The notes beneath the pieces are model-generated. The model had not been told where the DNA came from, searched no databases, and worked only from the letters and a program-made list of their open reading frames with translations. DNA of 64,000 nt. Source: CAVQBL01 sp963710715. Lineage in GTDB: Bacteria > Pseudomonadota > Gammaproteobacteria > DSM-16500. The stretch lies in the NCBI GenBank assembly GCA_963710715.1, contig CAVQBL010000013.1, forward strand, positions 434,001 through 498,000, read 5' to 3'. Made by a program: the position numbers and the translations under genes. This document shows positions 27,884 through 35,290 of the stretch, one piece after another; the stretch's first letter is position 1; each line of letters opens with the position of its first letter.

Positions 27884-28889
27884 ATTAATGCCATTTACAC
27901 AATCCTTCTTTCAAGAATATCTCGTTGTGCATCGCGGCTTAAGTCAAAATACTATTATGGCTTACCGTGACGCATTAAAATTATTCTTTGCTTTTGAAAG
28001 TTCACATCAAAATAAACCCGCTATCAAGCTCACATTGGAGAACTTAAATGCCGAATCCGTTTTGGCATTCTTAAACCAGATCGAAATAAAAAGAAAAAAT
28101 AGTATTGTGACTCGGAATTTAAGACTAGCTGCGCTAAAAACATTTTGTCTCTATTTGAGTACAAAAGATATTTTAAGAATCGGTGAATATCAAAAAATTA
28201 TGGCTCTTCCATTAAAGCGAGCTCCTCATAAAGTAGTGGACTATCTCGAAGTTAATGAGGTTAAATTAATACTAGAAAGTATTGACCGCACAGAAATCAG
28301 CGGGCAACGAGACTATGTGTTACTTAAGCTGCTATATAATACGGGTGCTAGGGTACAGGAAATCTGCGACTTAAAGGTGAACTCCATCACTTTTGGCCAT
28401 GTTCCTGTCATCACTATTGTAGGGAAAGGAAAAAAAACACGATATGTTCCAATATGGCCAGAAACAGCTAAGCTTTTACAAAATTATTTAAAGGTTATTC
28501 AATTGTCAAAAAAACCGGATGCGAATCTTTTTATGAATTTACAAGGAGAACCCCTTGGTCGTCACGGTGTACGATACATTATAAAGCAACGATGTTTTGC
28601 AGCAGAAAGTTCTTGCCCGAGTCTAAAGAAAAAAACTATAGGTCCGCATACCTTTCGTCATACTACAGCAATGCATTTCCTTCAAGCAGGAGTTGATCTT
28701 AGTATTATCAAGAGCTGGTTAGGTCACGTTAATTTAGCAACAACGCATGCTTACATTGAAATTGATATGGAAATGAAACGTAAAGCATTAGAAGCTTGTT
28801 CTTCTATGAGAAAATCATCTTCGTTGAAAAATCTTCTGGATAAGAACAAAGATATTTTAACTTGGCTCGATTCAATATCAGGTAATTAG
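27867..28889 (+). CDS. RIT recombinase 3 (XerC/D-like tyrosine recombinase)
   Basis: 340 residues. N-terminal core-binding domain (FFQEYLVVHRGLSQNTIMAYRDAL) and catalytic domain with YNTGARVQEICDLKV (Arg I), GPHTFRHTTAMHFL (His-x-x-Arg), SWLGHVNLATTHAYIEID (His, Tyr). Closest of the three to classical XerC/D. It ends 30 nt before the right TIR. Confidence 0.9.
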   Translation: MKQENKLMPFTQSFFQEYLVVHRGLSQNTIMAYRDALKLFFAFESSHQNKPAIKLTLENLNAESVLAFLNQIEIKRKNSIVTRNLRLAALKTFCLYLSTKDILRIGEYQKIMALPLKRAPHKVVDYLEVNEVKLILESIDRTEISGQRDYVLLKLLYNTGARVQEICDLKVNSITFGHVPVITIVGKGKKTRYVPIWPETAKLLQNYLKVIQLSKKPDANLFMNLQGEPLGRHGVRYIIKQRCFAAESSCPSLKKKTIGPHTFRHTTAMHFLQAGVDLSIIKSWLGHVNLATTHAYIEIDMEMKRKALEACSSMRKSSSLKNLLDKNKDILTWLDSISGN

Positions 28890-28922
28890 TCTTTCGTTAT
28901 GTAGAGTTGATGTACTGAAAAG

Positions 28923-28994
28923 ATGTGGTTTTTACGAGAAAATACGAAGCTTGTTTAAACCACTCAACATAATGGTTTACTTAACATAAAACTT
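28923..28994. repeat. RIT right terminal inverted repeat
   Basis: 72 bp, perfect inverse of the left TIR. Confidence 0.95.
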
Positions 28995-29020
28995 ATTATG
29001 TTGAGCTCAACATAATAAGT
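28991..29020. repeat. 30-bp perfect palindrome at the RIT right end
   Basis: Reads ACTTATTATGTTGAG followed by its exact reverse complement. The 11-mer ATTATGTTGAG also sits inside each TIR. It lies between the right TIR and istA and has no counterpart on the left. Confidence 0.9.
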
Positions 29021-29648
29021 TGTCAGGTACAACCACTTCACTTACTCCACCAAATTCTTCAAACATATGAATATGTGATTGAATCCAATCGGGCAAACTT
29101 TGTGTCGCTGTTGCCTCAGCAAAAGTAAACTGCGATGCGCCTAATGCACCTACAAAAATTTCCGCCTCATGAATTTCTCCTGTCACAGAATTTATCCAGG
29201 GCATTTTCATACCAGCGTAATCAACAAATGTTTTTTCGCCAGCTTTATGAGTTTGCCTCATGACCGGCGACAGTTGTTTTGCATAGGCGCGATATTTATT
29301 GCAAAAATTAGTGTAGCCGTAGCCACCTGGATGAATCTCTCTATATTCACGCCATAACAAAAGCAATGTCACACCCTTCTTCCTTAATTCTTGATGAGCC
29401 CATTCCCAGTTTGGTGGTGTTTTTTTAGAGGAGCTTTTCTCGGCAGGCAGAAATAATTTTGCATATAATTCTTCTTCAGATAGCGTTGGTAATGGCCAAC
29501 TTAAACCAGCTGCTTTAGCGCGAGATAAATATTCGGCTATGGTGCTTATGCTGATGTTGAGGCTGTTACCGATGTCACGATAGCTCCGCTTCAGGTCATG
29601 TCTTTGTCTTAATATCTCACTAATTTTACGCATCGATATTTTACTCAC
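29016..29648 (-). pseudogene. IS21-family transposase IstA, N-terminal part, interrupted by RIT
   Basis: About 208 codons of istA. It starts MSKISMRKISEILRQRHDLK with the helix-turn-helix (RSYRDIGNSLNISISTIAEYLSRAK). Then comes the start of the DDE domain (KTFVDYAGMKMPW, EIFVGALGASQFTFAEAT), ending at VVVPDNL where the RIT element cuts in. An ORF reading a few codons further (LC, stop) is an artefact of the insertion. Upstream are the IS21 end repeats at 29717-29874. Dead transposon. Confidence 0.9.
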
Positions 29649-29716
29649 TTTTGGGCTCCTCTGTTTTGCACAACAAAAGAGCAGGTTAACAAAATTTAAG
29701 TGTGCCTGTATCGATC

Positions 29717-29874
29717 GTTCGACTTCGGTGAAATCACCGTTCGATTTGAGTGAAATCGGCGTTCGACTGATGTGAAATCAATGTTCGGCCAGGAGTGAAA
29801 TGAGCGTTCGGGAGAAAGTGAAATCAGTGTTCGACTAAAAGTGAAATGGGTGTTCGGCTAGAGGTGAAATACAC
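29717..29874. repeat. seven tandem IS21-end repeats, 22-23 bp period
   Basis: Units begin at 29717, 29739, 29761, 29783, 29806, 29829 and 29852, each of the form GTTCGAC(or GGC)...GTGAAAT. IS21-family ends carry such multiple transposase-binding repeats. Intergenic region 29649-29909 is otherwise empty apart from a short AT-rich istA leader. Confidence 0.85.
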
Positions 29875-29909
29875 ACGCTTATTTTAGAATTTTTCTAAAT
29901 GGCAGATAT

Positions 29910-30579
29910 ATGTGTCTATGTAATAACCTGGCATGGGTGCGGTTCTGTTTACAGAATGTTCATAATAACGAGGGTACTTCTCTAGGAAAAGAAATAAGCC
30001 ATGTACCACATAATAATTATTATTGTTTTTTATGGCCAACACAAAAAACTGATTATCTTATGTCAGCGCTTTATGAATTTAATATTTGGAATGGACTGAG
30101 TATTTTTAAGCAGAAAGGAAATTCAATCGAATTATGGGGATTTGCTTCTGATCGTCAAGCAGAAAATCTTCAAAGTTTTTATGTGGAAAATATTGAGTTA
30201 TTAAAAGATTTCACGGCTGCATTTAACATGAATTATTACACCGCAAAAAAACAATTTGGCTATTTATAAAGATTTTCACAAGCAAGAAGATTTCATTGAA
30301 GAGGATCATGCAAGAACAATCGATGAATTTATAAAAGCTACTCCTACAGCCAAATAGCCAATTTTAACTGAGACCAGCGAAATTTTTCTAACTAGAAGAG
30401 AATTACAATGCGTTAATCTTTTAGCATCAGGCAAAAATGCTAAGCAAATAGCATTGCAATTCAATGTATCTCCTAGAACAATAGAAAAGCATTTTGAAAA
30501 CATTAAAAATAAAATAGGGTGTAAAAATAAAGAAGCACTTATAAAGGCTTACAAAAAAAGTATAGTCCATTGGTTATAG
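29910..30579 (+). pseudogene. LuxR-type transcriptional regulator, broken paralogue
   Basis: Sensor half (FLWPTQKTDYLMSALYEFNIWNGLSIFKQKG, then ELLKDFTAAFNMNYY) parallels the intact gene at 30596. A frameshift at about 30262 and an in-frame TAG at about 30355 (TPTAK, stop) separate it from the C-terminal GerE-type helix-turn-helix (LTRRELQCVNLLASGKNAKQIALQFNVSPRTIEKHFENIKNKIG). The start is uncertain, and the N-terminus may be shortened by the adjacent IS21 end. Confidence 0.75.
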
Positions 30580-30595
30580 AGGTGGATAGAAATTT

Positions 30596-31432
30596 ATGCG
30601 GAAAAATAGAATCGATGAAATACCTCGAAATTATTTTAAGGTGGTCAAAAAGATATGTAACACTTTAAAAATTGCGGACATATCTACTTTTATACACATT
30701 AGGGTGAGTAGGGAAAGTAAATTTTTTGTGTTAAGCAATAATCAAAAAATTACCAAATATTGTGCGCGTGAGAAAACAGGTCTCGCTGAATATTTAACAG
30801 GGATAATTAACCATATTCCTACTGCTAAAATTTCAGTGTGTTTGTGGCCTTGTGAACGAGCGGTTTTTTTGGTAAGTGCGCTTAGTGCGTTAAAAATTGG
30901 AAATGGGATCAGCATATTTATGCCTTTTAATGACTATGTTGATATTTTTTCTTTTGCAGCGGATATAGATAATAAACAAATAGGGAATTTTTATCTGAAT
31001 TATTTGAAATTATTAAAGAGATTTATTGTTTATTATAGATTAAAAGCCGCATATATAATTGACGATATGAATTATGATCATATGATAAAATTAAGTAGGG
31101 GTGTCAATTTTAACAATATCCAAAATAGTAATCTGTTAAGTGAGATTGAGAGTTTTCGCCAAAAAATGCTCCCTGAAAAGCTGATCGTCAAGCAGAATGG
31201 GAAATGCGAAATAACACTAGCCTCAAAAGAAACAAAGTATCTATCTCTCATGCTGGAAGGAAAGAGCGTGAGAAGAATAGCAGAGGAATTGGGTGTGTCC
31301 CCAAAGACAGTCGAGTCAGTTTTACAAAAAACAAAATGGAAAACGCAATGTAACACTAAGATAGATTTACTTTCGTTTCTTCTGAGAAGCTCAATAACAA
31401 GCGAGGTATTGCTTAGAAAAATTAGAGAATGA
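30596..31432 (+). CDS. LuxR-family transcriptional regulator with non-AHL sensor domain
   Basis: A 278-residue regulator. Residues about 25-165 form a sensor region (TAKISVCLWPCERAVFLVSALSALKIGNGISIF, then FYLNYLKLLKRFIVYY) shared with the broken copy upstream and with LuxR-like proteins of Legionellales, lacking the AHL-binding signature. Residues about 205-265 are the LuxR/GerE helix-turn-helix (LASKETKYLSLMLEGKSVRRIAEELGVSPKTVESVLQKTK). ATG 30596 has GAGGTGGA upstream. It stands 17 nt after its broken paralogue and about 630 bp before the NRPS gene, same strand, making it the obvious candidate regulator of that operon; this is inference. Confidence 0.8.
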   Translation: MRKNRIDEIPRNYFKVVKKICNTLKIADISTFIHIRVSRESKFFVLSNNQKITKYCAREKTGLAEYLTGIINHIPTAKISVCLWPCERAVFLVSALSALKIGNGISIFMPFNDYVDIFSFAADIDNKQIGNFYLNYLKLLKRFIVYYRLKAAYIIDDMNYDHMIKLSRGVNFNNIQNSNLLSEIESFRQKMLPEKLIVKQNGKCEITLASKETKYLSLMLEGKSVRRIAEELGVSPKTVESVLQKTKWKTQCNTKIDLLSFLLRSSITSEVLLRKIRE

Positions 31433-31587
31433 GAGTTATTTTGCGGGTTTTTGATAGGCCGCGCCTGTTTGTTTAGAGGTCATGCTTAAATTGGGTAAAG
31501 TTGTCTTTATTATTTGGGTAGTAGCAAGGGGTAGCATGTCCCTCTACATTGTTGTGGCGTGCTACGCTAAGAAAGCAAAATAAATAC

Positions 31588-31630
31588 CCCTCTCTAAGTG
31601 ATGCCTCTTAGGCTAGAAGAGAGGTTTTTA
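31588..31630 (+). terminator. terminator upstream of the biosynthetic operon
   Basis: Stem CCTCTCT/AGAGAGG with an apical CCTCTTAGG part, followed by TTTTT. Sits after the LuxR gene and before the NRPS promoter. The flanking sequence 31433-31587 shows a GTAGCA/TGCTAC dyad (about 31531-31568) but no gene. Confidence 0.7.
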
Positions 31631-31676
31631 GAGATGTCATTAAAATCAACAAGTTCCTGTAATAACGGCAAAAAAA

Positions 31677-31704
31677 TTGACAAAATTCTCTACAATTCTA
31701 TAGT
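31677..31704 (+). promoter_or_regulatory. sigma70-like promoter for the NRPS-PKS operon
   Basis: TTGACA (31677-31682), 16-bp spacer, TATAGT (31699-31704). A TCTACA...TGTAGA dyad (arms about 31690-31695 and 31713-31718) overlaps the -10 box and could be an operator. Not tested. Confidence 0.6.
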
Positions 31705-31743
31705 AAATTCATGTAGAATAGTACTACACAAAAAACGAGGGTA

Positions 31744-31812
31744 AGGCATTTATAGGTTCATTGAGCATATTAAAAAATATGATGCTCCAAAAACCTCCCG
31801 AATGCTTTATTA
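31744..31812 (+). promoter_or_regulatory. structured leader element upstream of the NRPS gene
   Basis: A long, bulged stem can be drawn from AAGGCATT..AGGTT..GAGCAT on the left to ATGCTC..AACCT..AATGCTT on the right. It is positioned about 45 nt after the proposed transcription start and 250 nt before the NRPS. No known riboswitch family was recognised. Confidence 0.5.
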
Positions 31813-31871
31813 ATTAAATATTTCATACTCTTAATTCTAAATAGAACAGATTATAATCAGGGAGTGTTTCA

Positions 31872-32045
31872 ATGAATTATATCCACTTAAATCAATTTCA
31901 TTTGAAAGCGAATAGGCTTTCATTTGTTTCATGGGTCACGGGAAGCAAGGCTCAAAAAGTACCAGAATGTACGCAATATTTTTATGAAAAGCGTGCATTG
32001 GTTGGCCGCGTAAATTTTAAAGCAAGTTTCCTACTTGGTTGCTGA
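31872..32045 (+). CDS. possible 57-codon leader ORF before the NRPS gene
   Basis: Starts MNYIHLNQFHLKANRLSF, ends KASFLLGC. A good SD (AGGGAG, spacing about eight) precedes the ATG, and the stop is 14 nt before the NRPS start. It does not resemble an MbtH-like protein or any family I know. Could be a translated leader or a chance ORF. Confidence 0.35.
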   Translation: MNYIHLNQFHLKANRLSFVSWVTGSKAQKVPECTQYFYEKRALVGRVNFKASFLLGC

Positions 32046-32059
32046 AATACGAGGCAACC

Positions 32060-35000
32060 ATGAAAAATAAACGCCATTTGAATAGCGGTATAATTCGCAG
32101 CGATAGTTCTAATCATGTTATAGCTAATTATCCTTTGACTGAGATTCAGCAAGGAATGTTGTTTGAAATACTGCGAGATGAATATTCTGATCCAGTTTAT
32201 TTAGTTCAAATGATATTTTCAATTCAGGCTAATTTAAATATTCCTTTATTTTTAAAGGCATTTAATAGTTTACTTGGGCGACATGAGGTATTACGTTCAG
32301 CTATTACATATAATGGAGATTCTTATTCACAAAATATATTTAGCAGTAATGAAATTCCTAATGTATTTTATGATTATTCAACGCTTTCCCCAGAGAATAA
32401 GCTAAAAGAATTTAAAATTTTCTTAGAAAATGACTTAAAAATACCGATAGATTTATTTTGCCCTCCATTAATGCGGATTGCCATTTTAAAATTTAGTCAT
32501 AATGATTACCGTCTTGTTTGGACAAGGCATCATATTATATTGGATGGGGCTTCTGTAGAATTATTAATAGGTGAGTTAATTACAATTTATCAAGCGCTTT
32601 TAGAAAATAAAAAATGGCTGTTACCGCAACCGCCTTCATATGTAAATACCTGTGCTGTCAATCAATACGTCGATTCACCCGAAACCGAAAGTTATTGGCA
32701 GGGATCTTTGAAAAGATATTCTAATGCGGTTTTTCTACCTGCTATATTACATACAAATAAGAAAACTAAAAAAGTTGTACGCCAGACCGCTTCTCTAGAA
32801 GGAGAGGATTATCATGACTTAGTCAATTTTGCTGATAAAAAATCGTATACAATAAGTAGCTTGTTACAAGCTGCGTGGGGAATAGTTTTATCTCATTATA
32901 ATGATAAGCCGGATGTTGTTTTTGGAGCAGTGAGAGCTTACCCAAAAGAGAAAGTGAAAAAATGCGTAGGTCTTTTTATTAATACACTTCCGGTCTATTT
33001 AAATGTTGATCCCTCCATAAAGGTCGTTGAGTTTTTACAAAAAACTCTTGAACAAACTAGACTAGTAAGAAAATATGTTAATACCCCTCTTAATAAAATA
33101 AGAGATTGGTGTAGCCTCTCTTTGGATTCTCCTTTATATCAATGCATTATTGATTATAAGTCTCACTCATTAAATCAAGTAATAAATGAGCATGAAAATT
33201 TTGATTGTTCTGTCTCGATTAAACTAAATACTCCATATCCTATGGTGATGGAGATAATTAACGATAATAATTCGTTACAAATGAGTTTGCATTATGATAA
33301 TTCTCTTTTTGAGAAAACTTATGTTAATTCTATTTTGCTTCATTATAAACAGATATTAAAGCTGTTATTGGTTAAGACAGACGGTATTTTATCTGAATTA
33401 TCTGCCTTGTTGGAATCTGATTTTGAAAAAATTATTGCTTGGAATAAAGCGGATGTAGTTTTTCCCGTAAATAAAACAGTACATCAATTATTTGAGGAGC
33501 AAGTAGAAAAAGCACCTTTTTCAACCGCATTAGTTTTTGAAAATACCATTTTAACTTATCAGATGTTAAATCAGCTTGCTAATAAATTAGCTCGTTATTT
33601 GATTGATAGAGGTGTTGGTTTAGAAACACCTGTTGCGATTTGTTTAAAGCCAAATTTTAATATGATAGTTGCTGTTTTAGCTGTTTTAAAAGCGGGAGGA
33701 GCTTATATTCCGGTTGACCCCCATTATCCAACAAAAAGAATTAAATATATATTAAATGATAGTCGGCCTAATGTTGTCATTACACAATCAGATTATACAC
33801 ATTCTTTAAATCAAATTATTGCTGAACAAGATAATTTTAAGCCTTTATTAATAAATATAGAGCAATCTACTTGGGATGGTTATGCCGATAATAATATTCC
33901 AATATCTGTTATGCCAAATCAGGCAATGTATATCATCTATACGTCTGGTTCCACCGGTAATCCTAAAGGAGTTGTAGTCGAGCATTGTTCTGCGGTCAAC
34001 ATGGCGTTGTCTTGTATTGATCGTTTGCAAGTTACATCGCAAAGTCGAATACTCCAGGCTTCATCTTTTAGTTTTGATGTGTCAGTTGCTGAATGGTGTA
34101 TGGCGTTATTAAGTGGCGCAGGTCTTTATTTAATTCGTAAAGATATTTTTTCTCCACGAGAGATTTTTGATGCATTAAAAGCATACAAGATTACAACAAT
34201 TATCTTGGCAAGTTCTATTCTTGAAGCTTTACCTAAAGAAGAATTGGTGGATTTAAAAGTAATCGCCCCAGGAGGAGAAGTGTGCGGTCAATCGACTATA
34301 AATTTTTGGGCAGCCGGTCGACTATTTCTTAATACTTATGGAATTACTGAAACGACAGTATGTTCAACAATGGCGAATTGTGATGCTAAAACGACGAAAC
34401 CCTCTATTATTGGCAAACCACTCGCAAATACAAAGATATGCATATTAAATTCTCAATTACAACCAGTTGCGATCGGAGTGCCTGGGGAAATTTATATAGG
34501 AGGAGCAGGGGTTGCTCGAGGTTATTTAAACAATACTGAGCTAACAAATGAAAAATTTGTTTTTGCTTCAAAAGAATTAAGTCAAAAAATGAATATAAAG
34601 AGATTATATAAAACAGGAGATTTAGGCCGGTGGTTACCTTCTGGTGAAATCGAATATCTCGGTCGCTTAGATGATCAAGTAAAAAATAGAGGGTTCAGAG
34701 TTGAGCTTTCAGAAATAGAACGAAATCTTGAAAAACATCCCGCCGTGCAAAAAGCCTCTGTTGTGGTTAAGATAATTCATTCTAACAAGCAATTATGTGC
34801 TTATCTCATAGGAAAAGAACCACTTGATATAGATAATGTAAGACATTTTTTACAAGAAGTATTACCTGCTCATATGATTCCTGCAAGATTTATTGAGCTG
34901 AAGGAGTTACCTTTAACGCCAAATGGTAAAATTGATAAACAAAAATTAATTACCTTAGTATCGACTGATACGACACTTAATTTAGAAGATAAATCAAAAA

Positions 35001-35290
35001 AAGAATCTATTCTAGAAGACAAAATTTCACAAATTATTCAAACAAATCTGGATAGTAAAGCAATAGCTAGAGATGCGAGCTTTTTAAATTTAGGATTTAA
35101 CTCTATAAGCTTAGTGCATCTTTCTCATCAATTAAGTAGTGGGTTAGGATTCAAAGTTGATATCGTGGAATTATTCACATATCCTACTATAGAGACATTG
35201 TCTGCTTATATTAATAGACATATTAATCATAAATATAAAACGCCTACAAAATTAAAAACTAACAGGATTGAGTTTTCCGATGAGCAATGA
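32060..35290 (+). CDS. non-ribosomal peptide synthetase, single module C-A-PCP
   Basis: A 1076-residue synthetase. Condensation domain about 25-450 with the active motif HHIILDG (His157, His158, Asp162). Adenylation domain about 470-975 with LTYQMLNQLANKLA, YIIYTSGSTGNPKGVV (A3), NTYGITETTVCST (A5), YKTGDLGRW (A7) and LPLTPNGKIDK (A10, catalytic Lys). PCP domain with GFNSISL, Ser1015 carrying phosphopantetheine. Specificity residues read by eye against PheA are roughly D-V-A-I-I-P-T-V-C-K; I cannot assign a substrate. An N-terminal C domain with no upstream module suggests it condenses an acyl-CoA or acyl-ACP starter onto the amino acid. ATG 32060 with GAGG upstream; an in-frame TTG at 32039 is weaker. 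Overlaps the PKS gene by 11 nt. Confidence 0.93.
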   Translation: MKNKRHLNSGIIRSDSSNHVIANYPLTEIQQGMLFEILRDEYSDPVYLVQMIFSIQANLNIPLFLKAFNSLLGRHEVLRSAITYNGDSYSQNIFSSNEIPNVFYDYSTLSPENKLKEFKIFLENDLKIPIDLFCPPLMRIAILKFSHNDYRLVWTRHHIILDGASVELLIGELITIYQALLENKKWLLPQPPSYVNTCAVNQYVDSPETESYWQGSLKRYSNAVFLPAILHTNKKTKKVVRQTASLEGEDYHDLVNFADKKSYTISSLLQAAWGIVLSHYNDKPDVVFGAVRAYPKEKVKKCVGLFINTLPVYLNVDPSIKVVEFLQKTLEQTRLVRKYVNTPLNKIRDWCSLSLDSPLYQCIIDYKSHSLNQVINEHENFDCSVSIKLNTPYPMVMEIINDNNSLQMSLHYDNSLFEKTYVNSILLHYKQILKLLLVKTDGILSELSALLESDFEKIIAWNKADVVFPVNKTVHQLFEEQVEKAPFSTALVFENTILTYQMLNQLANKLARYLIDRGVGLETPVAICLKPNFNMIVAVLAVLKAGGAYIPVDPHYPTKRIKYILNDSRPNVVITQSDYTHSLNQIIAEQDNFKPLLINIEQSTWDGYADNNIPISVMPNQAMYIIYTSGSTGNPKGVVVEHCSAVNMALSCIDRLQVTSQSRILQASSFSFDVSVAEWCMALLSGAGLYLIRKDIFSPREIFDALKAYKITTIILASSILEALPKEELVDLKVIAPGGEVCGQSTINFWAAGRLFLNTYGITETTVCSTMANCDAKTTKPSIIGKPLANTKICILNSQLQPVAIGVPGEIYIGGAGVARGYLNNTELTNEKFVFASKELSQKMNIKRLYKTGDLGRWLPSGEIEYLGRLDDQVKNRGFRVELSEIERNLEKHPAVQKASVVVKIIHSNKQLCAYLIGKEPLDIDNVRHFLQEVLPAHMIPARFIELKELPLTPNGKIDKQKLITLVSTDTTLNLEDKSKKESILEDKISQIIQTNLDSKAIARDASFLNLGFNSISLVHLSHQLSSGLGFKVDIVELFTYPTIETLSAYINRHINHKYKTPTKLKTNRIEFSDEQ

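Larger units (their letters stand above)
25839..29020. mobile_element. RIT element (three tyrosine recombinases with 72-bp perfect TIRs) inserted in istA
   Basis: Contains three consecutive tyrosine-recombinase genes in overlapping order (stop/start overlaps of 1 and 17 nt), bounded by identical inverted repeats at 25839-25910 and 28923-28994. This is the hallmark of Recombinase-in-Trio elements. The interrupted istA frame can be rejoined across it (DNL to KSGV). Bases AACTT flank both junctions, so the target duplication is at most about 5 bp or is part of the TIR. A 30-bp perfect palindrome lies at the right end only. Confidence 0.9.

Noticed and set aside
29717..29874. CRISPR-like array
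   Set aside because: The units are contiguous with a 22-23 bp period and no unique spacers of 30 bp or more; they adjoin istA and fit IS21 end repeats.
32039..32059. TTG start for the NRPS
   Set aside because: ATG at 32060 has a better SD (GAGG) and spacing; the TTG lies inside the small upstream ORF.
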